A stretch of DNA of 64,000 bases from Methanoculleus chikugoensis (GTDB lineage: Archaea > Halobacteriota > Methanomicrobia > Methanomicrobiales > Methanoculleaceae), in assembly GCF_019669965.1 (NCBI RefSeq), contig NZ_AP019781.1, forward strand, positions 1,116,001 through 1,180,000, read 5' to 3'. Positions 26,502 to 34,218 of the stretch are shown here, piece by piece. Each line of letters begins with the position of its first letter. The stretch's first letter is position 1. The notes below the pieces were generated by a model. It saw only the letters and a list, made by a program, of their open reading frames with translations, made no database searches and was not told where the DNA came from. The translations under genes were made by a program, and so were the position numbers.

Positions 26502-26839
26502 TCTTCGTCCACTTCTATCTCGATGTTGGTGACTACAATTTCCATTCCTGCAACGATCTCCGGGAGTTTCCCGCACCCGGGGCAGACAAACCGCTCGTCC
26601 CCCTCGTAGCCGCAGGAGCAGCGGGTGCGTGCCTCGACGTCCCGGCACGAGAGTTGTGCCCCCGATAAGAGCGGGTCGTCCTCGATGATGACGTTGAAGA
26701 GGAACGCTACCTGTTCGGGGTTCACCATCGCCAGTTTGCCGACATCTACAGAGACGCACTTCACCTCTTTTGCGTTGTTCTCGATCGCAGCCCGGCGGGC
26801 GGTCGTGTAGATGTCGTAGGCGATGCTGTACTCGTGCAT
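26498..26839 (-). CDS. hypA: Hydrogenase nickel-incorporation protein HypA
   Basis: 113-residue nickel chaperone. It starts MHEYSIA, giving the conserved nickel ligand His2 and Glu3. The zinc site is CSCGYEGDERFVCPGCG: the first cysteine pair is spaced C-x-C rather than the usual C-x2-C, while the second is normal. It delivers nickel with HypB to hydrogenase precursors such as the large subunit at 13554-14921. Coupled by overlap to hypC upstream and hypE downstream. Confidence 0.95.
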   Translation of the reverse strand: MHEYSIAYDIYTTARRAAIENNAKEVKCVSVDVGKLAMVNPEQVAFLFNVIIEDDPLLSGAQLSCRDVEARTRCSCGYEGDERFVCPGCGKLPEIVAGMEIVVTNIEIEVDEE

Positions 26840-27063
26840 TACTCCTCCATCGCGGCGTAGACCTGCCTGAAGACCTCGCGGGTCTCAAGCCCCTCCTCTC
26901 TGCTGAGGCGCTGGATGGCAAACCCGACGTGGACGAGCACGAACTCCCCGACCTTCACGTCGACGAGGTCGAGCCTGACCTCCTGCTGCAGGTCGCCGAA
27001 GTCGACGACGCCGATGTTGCCCTCTTTTATCTCGAGTACCTCAGCGGGCATTGCAATACACAT
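26839..27063 (-). CDS. hypC: Hydrogenase assembly chaperone HypC
   Basis: 74-residue chaperone that carries the Fe(CN)2CO group with HypD and holds the large subunit open. The N-terminal MCIAMPAEVLEI contains the essential Cys2. It is first in the hypC-hypA-hypE operon and ends by one-base overlap with hypA. AT-rich CTTATACG-like sequence about 27180-27192 may be its promoter, with a long leader; this is uncertain. Confidence 0.95.
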   Translation of the reverse strand: MCIAMPAEVLEIKEGNIGVVDFGDLQQEVRLDLVDVKVGEFVLVHVGFAIQRLSREEGLETREVFRQVYAAMEE

Positions 27064-27520
27064 GACCTCTCTTCCTCATCTGTTGTTGTGTCCGAATGTC
27101 AAAAAAGATTGACCATGCTGCACGGAGGGGCCCGGGAGCAGCCGCACCGACCGGCGCGGTTCGCGCATCCTCCGTATTCAGGTACGTATAAGTCGGTTCG
27201 GGCGGGTAAAAAGGTATGTCTATCCCCGGTTCCGGCCGCTGGAGGGGTGGAGGGCGTGGCCGACCGTGGGGCGCCGGCGCCGCCGGCCCGCGCCCTTTTG
27301 GTGTTTGTGCCCGGGAGCGTAATCTTATGGGAGTACCGTATCTATTCCCGCCTGTCCCTGTGCAGTGGACGGTGGTGGCCTGCCGCCCGCCGGTGCTCGA
27401 GATCCTGAATCGAAACCCTTCGGGTTTCTCATCCAAACCTTCGGCATACCCTAATCGGAGAGCATAATTCCTAGAAATCTGCCATATGAGGCCTATTCTA
27501 GGCGTTGAGGGTGAAACGGC

Positions 27521-27685
27521 TTTCCATTGGGTATCGCCATTGGGGGAGGCGGCTCGCGGGGAGGGGGCGTGCCCCCCTCCCCTGTCTCTACCTTGTACTC
27601 GGACATCTGTAACCCCCACCACCCGCGCTTCGCGCTCCTCCCGCCCCCAAGGGGGCAGGCAGTGCGTGGCGATAGGCGATGGAAA
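27521..27685. repeat. Dispersed palindromic element, copy C (core)
   Basis: Ends pair over two blocks: TTTCCAT (27521-27527) with ATGGAAA (27679-27685), and TATCGCCA (27532-27539) with TGGCGATA (27667-27674), separated by a symmetric 4/4 mismatch. The interior matches copy B closely, with the G-run palindrome, a block of CATCTGTAACCCCCACC and GCGCTTCGCGC. Confidence 0.8.
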
Positions 27686-27864
27686 TCCGTGCATGGGGTT
27701 ATGCGATATTCCGATGGGAACGACAGTCTGCAGGATGCGATGGCCCGGAGAGTGCGACGTTCCAACGGAACGGAGAATGAGAGGACCAAAGGTCTTCGAG
27801 TCCAGAGTTTGTCTTTTGGGACGACCTCATCCTCAATGGGGAGAGACCGGGGGGATGCGCCCTC

Positions 27865-27996
27865 GCACCTGCGGTGCTCAAGCTCGCTATCGCTCACGCC
27901 TCGAAACCCTGCGGGTTTCTCGAACTCCGTCCTTTCAGGACGTCGTTCTCCGGAGCGGCGTTCCCGCAATGGCGATATCCCCACTGTCCAGTGCAT
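27865..27996. repeat. Stem-loop array plus inverted element end near copy C
   Basis: Three consecutive short stem-loops: GCACC-TGC-GGTGC (27865-27877), GAAACCC-TGC-GGGTTTC (27903-27919) and CGTCCT-TTC-AGGACG (27928-27942), followed by TCGTTC. The last two are separated by TCGAACTC. The segment 27969-27996, read on the minus strand, matches the left end of copies A and D (CACTGGAC, then a G-run, then ATATCGCCAT). Confidence 0.75.
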
Positions 27997-28085
27997 CGGG
28001 GCGAAGGGAGAAAGTGGTTCGTGTCAACCTCAAGTATACGTACCTTTCAGACCGGGATCCGGCCGCCCTGAGTGCAGAACCCTCT

Positions 28086-28709
28086 CTACCCCTCCCGGCG
28101 AAACACCGCCTCCACCTCGGCCCGGGGGAGGTCCTCCCCCCTGACCCGCATCCGCCAGCGGTGCGTCCGGACCGAGACCGCCACGAGCGGCGCGAAGAGT
28201 TCCGCCGTCTCGGCCTCGGTGAAGTAGTGGGTGATGATGCCCTCGCCCCGCCGGAACGTCCACGGCTCCGTCTCCGTCCCCTTCCCGGCGCGCATATCCT
28301 CGACGGAGAAACTCCTGAAGAAGAGCGTCCCGCCGGGCCTGAGCACCCGGACGGCCTCGGAGGCCACGGCCTTTCTGCCCTGCGCGGGGAGGTGGCCGGC
28401 GACGTGGACCAGGAAGACCGCATCGAACGCCTCGTCCCGGAACGGCAGGTGCTGGGCGTCGGCTACGGCAAGACCGATCTCCGCCGTCGCCGGGCGGCGC
28501 CGGGCGAGGGCGGCGGCCTCGGGAGAGATATCGACCGCGGTCACGCGCGAGGATCGCCGGGCGAGGGCTTCGAGGGTCTTGCCGTTTCCGCAGCCGACCT
28601 CGAGGACGGCGGCATCGGCAGGAATCTCCGGGAGCGGCGCTGGCGCTCCTCCCCAGAGGTTTCCCCGCCTCCGGTAGTCCTCGTCCCAGGGGGATGGTTG
28701 GGCGGTCAC
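28086..28709 (-). CDS. Class I SAM-dependent methyltransferase
   Basis: 207 residues. SAM-binding motif I VLEVGCGNGKTLEAL (about residues 35-49), acidic motif VTAVDISPEA, then VADAQHLPFRDEAFDAVFLVHV and VLRPGGTLFFRSFS, typical of Methyltransf_11 enzymes. Substrate unknown. It lies alone between the repeat region and msrB on the same strand. Confidence 0.85.
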   Translation of the reverse strand: MTAQPSPWDEDYRRRGNLWGGAPAPLPEIPADAAVLEVGCGNGKTLEALARRSSRVTAVDISPEAAALARRRPATAEIGLAVADAQHLPFRDEAFDAVFLVHVAGHLPAQGRKAVASEAVRVLRPGGTLFFRSFSVEDMRAGKGTETEPWTFRRGEGIITHYFTEAETAELFAPLVAVSVRTHRWRMRVRGEDLPRAEVEAVFRREG

Positions 28710-28740
28710 TGATCAGTGGGTCGGCGCCGCTCCCGGATAA

Positions 28741-29241
28741 TCATTCGCGCCGGCCGGGGAGATCCTTCTGCCGCACGAATCGGAGCGACGCCGAGTTCAT
28801 GCAGTAACGTGTATGGGTCGGCGGCGGCCCGTCGTCGAAGACGTGGCCGAGGTGGGCGTTGCACCGCCGACAGAGCACCTCCGTCCGGTTCATGGAGAAC
28901 CGGGTGTCGGGTTCCGTCCTGATGTTCCGTCCGGAGACCGGTTTTGTGAAACTCGGCCAGCCCGTCCCTGACTCAAACTTCGTCTTCGAGGAGAAGAGGT
29001 GGTTGCCGCAGCAGACGCAGACGTAGAGGCCGTCCTCCTTGCAGTCGTGGTACCTCCCGGTGAAAGCCGGTTCCGTGCCCGCCTTCCGGGCAATGGAGAA
29101 CTCTTCCGGCGTCAGGCGGCGCCGCCACTCCTCGTCGGATCTGACGACCCTCTCGACCTCCTCCATCTCCCCGGTCACGGCGTTGCAGACCAACACCCTC
29201 CCGGCGGTTTCTCCCGTCTCCCTGATCATCGTCCCGGCCAT
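28741..29241 (-). CDS. msrB: Peptide-methionine (R)-S-oxide reductase
   Basis: Repairs oxidised methionine. The core has CVCCGNHLFSSKTKFESGTGWPSF and CRRCNAHLGHVF, giving the four zinc cysteines, and RYCMNSASLRF with the catalytic cysteine. An N-terminal extension of about 30 residues precedes the domain. Start uncertain: ATG codons at 29241 and 29229 are in frame, and TTTAT at about 29255-29260 would fit a leaderless message from near 29232; ATG at 29289 is also open. It is divergent from the lipoprotein gene. Confidence 0.93.
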   Translation of the reverse strand: MAGTMIRETGETAGRVLVCNAVTGEMEEVERVVRSDEEWRRRLTPEEFSIARKAGTEPAFTGRYHDCKEDGLYVCVCCGNHLFSSKTKFESGTGWPSFTKPVSGRNIRTEPDTRFSMNRTEVLCRRCNAHLGHVFDDGPPPTHTRYCMNSASLRFVRQKDLPGRRE

Positions 29242-29272
29242 TGTCCGGAGAGCAGATAAATCGTTCCCCGCC

Positions 29273-29301
29273 CGGATGCGTTTTCGCATCCGTTATATAC
29301 C
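29273..29301. promoter_or_regulatory. Palindrome and TATA box between msrB and the lipoprotein gene
   Basis: GGATGCG-TTTT-CGCATCC at 29273-29290 is a perfect 7-bp inverted repeat between two divergent genes. GTTATATAC at 29291-29299 follows directly and lies about 26 bases before the lipoprotein ATG at 29321, giving a leaderless mRNA. The palindrome could be an operator; this is inference. Confidence 0.5.
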
Positions 29302-29320
29302 CGCCGGTCGATGAACCATC

Positions 29321-29788
29321 ATGGAGAGAGACCCTCTTCCGGGAAGGAATTTTGTAATCTTTATCCTCCTCGGCTGCCTCTTCGGCGCTGCCGTCACGGC
29401 GGGCTGCATGGGGGATTCCGCGGAGCCGGAGCCGGAGGACCCGACCCCGGAGGCGACACCGGGCGCTTATACCACCTACTCCCCCGCCGGGCCGAAACCG
29501 TCGTTCTCGGCCAGCGTCACCACGCCCGAGAAGCGAATGCGCACCGACGGATCCTGCTACTGGACCGTGACGGGAACGGTGACCAACGACGGTGACGGCC
29601 CCGCGAGAAACGTCGTCATCCGGTTCATGCTCATCGACGACCAGAGCAGCATGATCCGGGCGACCGAGACCGTTCTCGCTCCCCGGTTCCAGGCGGGCGA
29701 GACGAAGATATTCACCACCAACCCACTCCCCGGCGACTGTGACCGGCAGTATCACGCCGAGATCGACGTCACGCACGACATCCCGTAA
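29321..29788 (+). CDS. Predicted lipoprotein of unknown function
   Basis: 155 residues. N-terminal signal (FVIFILLGCLFGAAVTAGC) with a lipobox TAGC, cysteine at about residue 28, then an acidic Pro-rich linker and a beta-rich domain (WTVTGTVTNDGDGPARNVVIRFMLIDDQSSMIRATETVLAPRFQAGETKIF) resembling FxLYD/archaeal secreted beta-sandwich domains. It should be lipid-anchored outside the cell. No substrate can be assigned. Confidence 0.78.
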   Translation: MERDPLPGRNFVIFILLGCLFGAAVTAGCMGDSAEPEPEDPTPEATPGAYTTYSPAGPKPSFSASVTTPEKRMRTDGSCYWTVTGTVTNDGDGPARNVVIRFMLIDDQSSMIRATETVLAPRFQAGETKIFTTNPLPGDCDRQYHAEIDVTHDIP

Positions 29789-29842
29789 GGCTGCGGGTAA
29801 AGGGTTATCCGGGATACGGGTTTATAGGCAGGAGGAGATGAG

Positions 29843-30511
29843 ATGAAGATACTTGGGATAAATGGAAGTCCCCGCGCCTCAAGGAGCCAGACGCTCCGGC
29901 TCGTTCAGGCCGTCCTCGACGGGGCAAAGAGCGCCGGAGCGGAGGTGGAACTCGTGGATGTCGCGAAGCTCCGGATCGAGTACTGCATCGGGTGCACGGT
30001 CTGCTACGAGCGGGGGGAATGCGTCAGGAAAGACGATTTTGCCGAACTCTACCAAAAGATGCTCGATAGCGACGGGATTGTTCTCGGGTCGCCCAACTAC
30101 ATCAACTCGGTCACCGCCCAGATAAAGACGATGCTCGACCGGATGGCGGACGCCATCCACTGCCAGATGTTCATCGGGAAGTACGGGTGCGCCGTCTCCA
30201 CGGCAGGCGGCTCCGGGGCGGACGAGGTCGTGGCGTACCTGAACCGGGTTCTGCAGACCCTGGGCGCGAACACCGTGGGCGGCGTCGGCGTGGTTCTCGG
30301 CGGCGACCCGGAGACGATCGTGCCTGCGGAGGGGCGGGCCTACGAGCTCGGGAGAAAACTCGCAAGAGCCATCGAGAAGAAGGAGACCTATCCTGATCAG
30401 GAGGAACTCCACGCTGCGATGCTCGAGGGGATGCGGGCGCTGGTCACGGCAAACAAGGATCGCTGGCACCACGAGTACGACTACTGGAGAGAAGCCGGGC
30501 GGCTGCCCTAA
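29843..30511 (+). CDS. Iron-sulfur flavoprotein / NADPH-dependent FMN reductase family
   Basis: 222 residues with a flavodoxin-like fold: ILGINGSPRASRSQTLRLV (FMN phosphate loop) and LGSPNYINSVTAQIKTMLDRM. The compact cysteine motif CIGCTVCYERGEC at about residues 49-61 matches the 4Fe-4S site of methanogen iron-sulfur flavoproteins, which reduce O2 or peroxide. GGAGGAG precedes the ATG by five bases. Its stop overlaps the stop of the converging HEAT gene by two bases. The last ~16 codons recur as a broken copy at 34164-34218, showing that this gene flanked the duplicated unit. Confidence 0.88.
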   Translation: MKILGINGSPRASRSQTLRLVQAVLDGAKSAGAEVELVDVAKLRIEYCIGCTVCYERGECVRKDDFAELYQKMLDSDGIVLGSPNYINSVTAQIKTMLDRMADAIHCQMFIGKYGCAVSTAGGSGADEVVAYLNRVLQTLGANTVGGVGVVLGGDPETIVPAEGRAYELGRKLARAIEKKETYPDQEELHAAMLEGMRALVTANKDRWHHEYDYWREAGRLP

Positions 30512-33500
30512 CTCTTCTCCGTCTCTTTCGCGCGGATCTCTCTCGCGATCCGCTGCAGCCCTTCCCGGCCTTCCGGCTGCGCTTCCTCGCTCTCCGCCAG
30601 GTCGAGTGCCGGGAGCACCGCCTCGCCCATCTGGATCAGGGCCCATTCGGCCCGTTTTCTGACCGCAAGCGCATCGTCCCTGAGTGCCTGAATGAGCGGG
30701 GCGACAGCGTCTTCTCCCCCGATCCGGTCGATAGCCCGGACGGCATTCGTCCGCACCTCGATCAACGGATCGGAGAGCGCTTCCACAAGTACCGGAAGTG
30801 CGTCGGCGCCGAGCCGTTCCACATCGGCCCACCTCCCCCGCGCCATGAGGTGGATCGTCCGTTCTTCGCCGGTCTCCGGTCTCCAGCCGCCCGCTTCCAG
30901 CGCCTCGGCGACCCCTGCCCGGAACGTCTCGTCCCCCGAGCGAAGAGCGTCGATCAGGTGGCGGCGCATCGTGTCGCCGGGATCCTTCAGGGCCTCGAGT
31001 GCGGCGTACCTGACCCGGTCGTCCACATCGCTCAAGGCCCCGATGAGCGGTTCGAGGGCGCGAAGGTCCCCGATGTAGCCGAGCGACCGCGCGGCGGCAA
31101 CCTTGACCGCCTCGTCCCGGTCCTGCAACGCCAGTGTCAGCGGCTCGATCGCCTCCCTGCTTCCCATGTACCCGAGGGCTTCCGCCACGGCCGCCCGGAC
31201 CGCGCTGTCGCGTTCGCTCTTCAGGGATCCGCTCAGGGCCTCGATGGCCCGTGCGTCTCCGATATTGCCCAGGTTTCGGGCAGCAACCAGCCGGACGAAC
31301 CGGTCTGTGTCGTTCAGGGCGTCCATGAGCGGTTCGACTGCCGCTTCGCGCATCTCGCCGAGAACCCCGGCGGCGGCGCGCTGCAACTCCGGGTCATCGT
31401 CCTTGAGCACCCGGAGCAGCCCTTCGGCGGCCGGCCGCCCCATCGCGATAAGCCGGGTGGCAGCAGACGCCTGCACCTCCACCGACCTGTCATTGAGCGC
31501 AGTGATGAGCGTATCGATCTCTTCCCGGCCCGCCTGTCCGACGGAACTCTTCATGGAGACCTCTTTCTCCTCCCGGGCCCTGTTGCCGAAGGTGCTCTGC
31601 CACATGTTCGCTGCGCGCCGTCTCATGAGTATGGTAGCCGCTTTTTCCCGGACCTCCTGGTCCTCGTCGCTCAGGGCGTATGCCAGTGCCTCGTCCGCTC
31701 TCCCCGGCTCAATCCCCCCGAGGGCATCGACTGCTGCGAGGCGCCCTGCCTTATCTCCTTCGCGCAGCACTGCCGCGAGCGGTTCGACTGCGAGGTTCCC
31801 GTATCCCCCGAGAACCCGGGCGGCAGTCACGCTGACCTCCCGGGCGGGGTCTTCAAGATGCCTGATGAGGAGCGGTATCGACCGGGGGTTCCCGACGATC
31901 CCGATCGCCCTCGCCGCCGTCAACCGGACTACCGGCACCGGGTCCTCGAGTGCCGCTTCCAGCGGCTCAAGCACATCCGGCCCGAACGCCGCAACGGTCT
32001 CGGCTGCGACGGACCGGACCCTGGAGTACCTGTCGCCGAACAGTCGTATGAGCGGGCCGACCGCACACGCATCCCCGATCCGTCCGAGCGCGGCGGCAGC
32101 GGCACTGCGGACATCCTGCTCGGCGTCACCGGTGAGGAGAACCAGCGCGTCGACGCCGTTTTCGTCGCCGATCTCGCCGAGCCCTTCCGCGGCGGCGATC
32201 CTGACCGCGTCGTGCGGATCGGAGAGTGCGGCGATGAGGTACTCGACCGCCGGCGTTCCCATGCTCCGTAGCGCTGTAACCGCCGCGGCCCGAATATCCG
32301 CGTCGTCGCTCTGCAGGGCGTTGAGGCACCGTTCGAGCGATGCCTTCCCCGGTGCCTGCTCCGGAGGTGCGGCGGAGGTGCGTGGTTCCGGCAGGATCGT
32401 CCTCTCCCGCGTTGCAGGAGCGGGTCTCTCCTCTTTTGTGCGCTTCTCATCACCGGTCTCCTGTTCAACGCCCGTATCCGGGACGAGTTCGTCCAGCGAG
32501 ACCGGTCTCCTCGATCCCGGCTGGATCTTCTCTCCGGCCCATGCCTCTTCGGTCTCCGGTCTCTCCTCGAGGAGCTTCCCGACCTCTCCGGCATCTTCCG
32601 ATTGTTGGGCGACGGGTTCCGGCGCGAGGGTGTTCTCCTCCCCCTCGTCGGCCGGTTGCACCTCCTCCGCCCGTGCTGGCGGCCCGCGATGAGCCGGCCG
32701 ACTGTGTGGCCGGGAGGTCGATCCGAAGTGGTCTTCGATTCGCTTCTTGGCGGCAAGCCCCTCTCTGAGTTCCCGGTCGTAATTGGAAGGCGCAGTCTGT
32801 ACTGGCCTTGCCAGGGAGTTCTCCTCGTTGCGCGACCTGATGTAATCCAGCGCAACAGTTGCCTGCTCGCGGATCTCGGGACTGCCCGAATTCATCACCG
32901 CGTGCAGGGCATCAAGCGCGGGTTGTCCCAGTTGCCGCATCGTTTCGCTCGCGCCGGTGCGGACACCCGAGTACTCGACCTCCAGCGCCCGGATGAGCGG
33001 TGGGATGGCCGCCCTTCCCATCCGGATAAGTTCGTTCCACTGCTCCTTTGCGATCAGGTACCCCGCCCGTTCCAGATCGCTCTCCGGAATCCAGTCCAGC
33101 CGGTCCAGCGCCCAGGCCGCCTCCATCCGCACCGGATGGCAGGGATCGTTGAGCGCTTCGACCAGGGCGGGTTTCCCCCGGTCGTTGCCGATCTCCCCGA
33201 GCGCCTCGGCAGCACGTACACGGACGTCCATCTGCGGGTCTTCCAGCGCCCTGATAAGCGCCGGGATGACCCGGGAGTCGCGGATCTTCCCGAGCGCTCG
33301 TACCGACTCGCTCCGGATCCGGTGCTCTTTGCTGCCGAGGCCCTTGAAGAGGACCGGGACGGCTGCCGCCTGGAGTTTGGCGAGTTCCGTCCAGTCTTCC
33401 AGGAGGAAGTAATACCACACCTTCTCCGGGAGTTCGTCGGGCACCCACCGCAGCGCGGCAAGCGCGCCGGCAGCCTCTTTCCGGACCGGGTAATTATTGT

Positions 33501-33945
33501 CGTGGAATGCTTCAACGAGCGGCGGGATCGCCTTTTTGCCCATTCCCCGGATAGCTAGCACCGCGGCGCGCCGGACCGCCGGTTGCTTGTGGTGCAGCGC
33601 GAGCAGCAGCGCTTCAAACATCGAGTCGCCTGTCTCCGCGATTGCGCGGGTGATGGATGCCTGCAGGGTAGGGCTTGCCCTGAGAGTCAGGGCAAGGAGC
33701 AGGGGGATGGATGGAGCGCCGACCGAAGCCAGCGCCCCGAGCATCCGGGCCCGTGAGATGCGGTTGGCATTCTCGAGTCCCTTGAGAAGGTCGGGGACGG
33801 CGGAAACCCCGAGGGCAGAGAGAGCTTGCGCTGCATCGACGCGGCTACCGGGTTCTTCACCGTCCAGGACCGCAATCAGGCTGTGATAATCCGCCGTCTG
33901 CCGTAACCCCTCGATACTCGTCCGGAATTTATCAAAGAATGCCAT
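30508..33945 (-). CDS. Giant HEAT-repeat protein (paralogue 1)
   Basis: 1145 residues, almost all PBS-lyase/HEAT-like repeats of about 31 residues (pattern D..VR..AA.ALG.IGD..A...L..AL.D). Two interruptions occur: a low-complexity charged Pro/Glu/Arg linker at about residues 367-530 and a shorter one at about 775-815. No signal peptide or membrane segment. Such alpha-solenoids act as scaffolds or, in some cases, on bilin or iron-sulfur partners; no partner is evident. The N-terminus MAFFDKFRTSIEGL is shared with paralogue 2. The C-terminal ~150 residues are nearly identical to paralogue 2 at DNA level. Confidence 0.9.
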   Translation of the reverse strand: MAFFDKFRTSIEGLRQTADYHSLIAVLDGEEPGSRVDAAQALSALGVSAVPDLLKGLENANRISRARMLGALASVGAPSIPLLLALTLRASPTLQASITRAIAETGDSMFEALLLALHHKQPAVRRAAVLAIRGMGKKAIPPLVEAFHDNNYPVRKEAAGALAALRWVPDELPEKVWYYFLLEDWTELAKLQAAAVPVLFKGLGSKEHRIRSESVRALGKIRDSRVIPALIRALEDPQMDVRVRAAEALGEIGNDRGKPALVEALNDPCHPVRMEAAWALDRLDWIPESDLERAGYLIAKEQWNELIRMGRAAIPPLIRALEVEYSGVRTGASETMRQLGQPALDALHAVMNSGSPEIREQATVALDYIRSRNEENSLARPVQTAPSNYDRELREGLAAKKRIEDHFGSTSRPHSRPAHRGPPARAEEVQPADEGEENTLAPEPVAQQSEDAGEVGKLLEERPETEEAWAGEKIQPGSRRPVSLDELVPDTGVEQETGDEKRTKEERPAPATRERTILPEPRTSAAPPEQAPGKASLERCLNALQSDDADIRAAAVTALRSMGTPAVEYLIAALSDPHDAVRIAAAEGLGEIGDENGVDALVLLTGDAEQDVRSAAAAALGRIGDACAVGPLIRLFGDRYSRVRSVAAETVAAFGPDVLEPLEAALEDPVPVVRLTAARAIGIVGNPRSIPLLIRHLEDPAREVSVTAARVLGGYGNLAVEPLAAVLREGDKAGRLAAVDALGGIEPGRADEALAYALSDEDQEVREKAATILMRRRAANMWQSTFGNRAREEKEVSMKSSVGQAGREEIDTLITALNDRSVEVQASAATRLIAMGRPAAEGLLRVLKDDDPELQRAAAGVLGEMREAAVEPLMDALNDTDRFVRLVAARNLGNIGDARAIEALSGSLKSERDSAVRAAVAEALGYMGSREAIEPLTLALQDRDEAVKVAAARSLGYIGDLRALEPLIGALSDVDDRVRYAALEALKDPGDTMRRHLIDALRSGDETFRAGVAEALEAGGWRPETGEERTIHLMARGRWADVERLGADALPVLVEALSDPLIEVRTNAVRAIDRIGGEDAVAPLIQALRDDALAVRKRAEWALIQMGEAVLPALDLAESEEAQPEGREGLQRIAREIRAKETEKS

Positions 33946-34163
33946 TTCTGCAGTAGGTAGAGTGCGTTGTCAGAGGTGGCGTTCAGCCGGATCTCCGTCT
34001 ATTCAGATTCTATTAGTTATTCGTTGCCAATAAATCTTGCATTTCATGGTTTGCAGCATGCCGCGGTTGCAGGCGGGACCGATATCTTATCTTCCGGCGT
34101 TCCTGATCCTGCCCCGGCCGACGCGAATCTTTACCGGTGGAAGGCCGGCATACCGAGACCGGA
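33946..34163. other. Duplicated upstream region of HEAT paralogue 1
   Basis: Contains CCAATAAATCTTGCATTTC at 34027-34045, identical to 37791-37809 upstream of paralogue 2. Further right, 34112-34160 closely matches 37877-37925, the leader of the GalT-like gene. So this stretch is the duplicated copy of the region between the HEAT gene and the GalT-like gene, now without that gene. Confidence 0.8.
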
Positions 34164-34218
34164 GGACCGCTGGCACCACGAGTACGACTACCGGAAGGAA
34201 GCCGGGCGGATATCTTAG
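34164..34218 (+). pseudogene. Remnant of the iron-sulfur flavoprotein 3' end (duplication scar)
   Basis: Encodes DRWHHEYDYRKEAGRIS then stop, against DRWHHEYDYWREAGRLP at the end of the gene ending at 30511. It is preceded directly by the GalT-like leader sequence, so two sequences that are 7 kb apart elsewhere are fused here. No start or remaining body exists. Confidence 0.85.

Larger units (their letters stand above)
27064..28085. other. One-kilobase non-coding region with repeat copy C and stem-loop modules
   Basis: No credible gene. From left to right: the hypC promoter area; a stem-loop GAAACCC-TTC-GGGTTTC at 27412-27428; the repeat core 27521-27685; about 180 bases with several small palindromes (for example GTTCC-AAC-GGAAC); a stem-loop array 27865-27948; and an inverted end-like segment 27969-27996. 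The methyltransferase stop follows at 28086. Confidence 0.65.
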
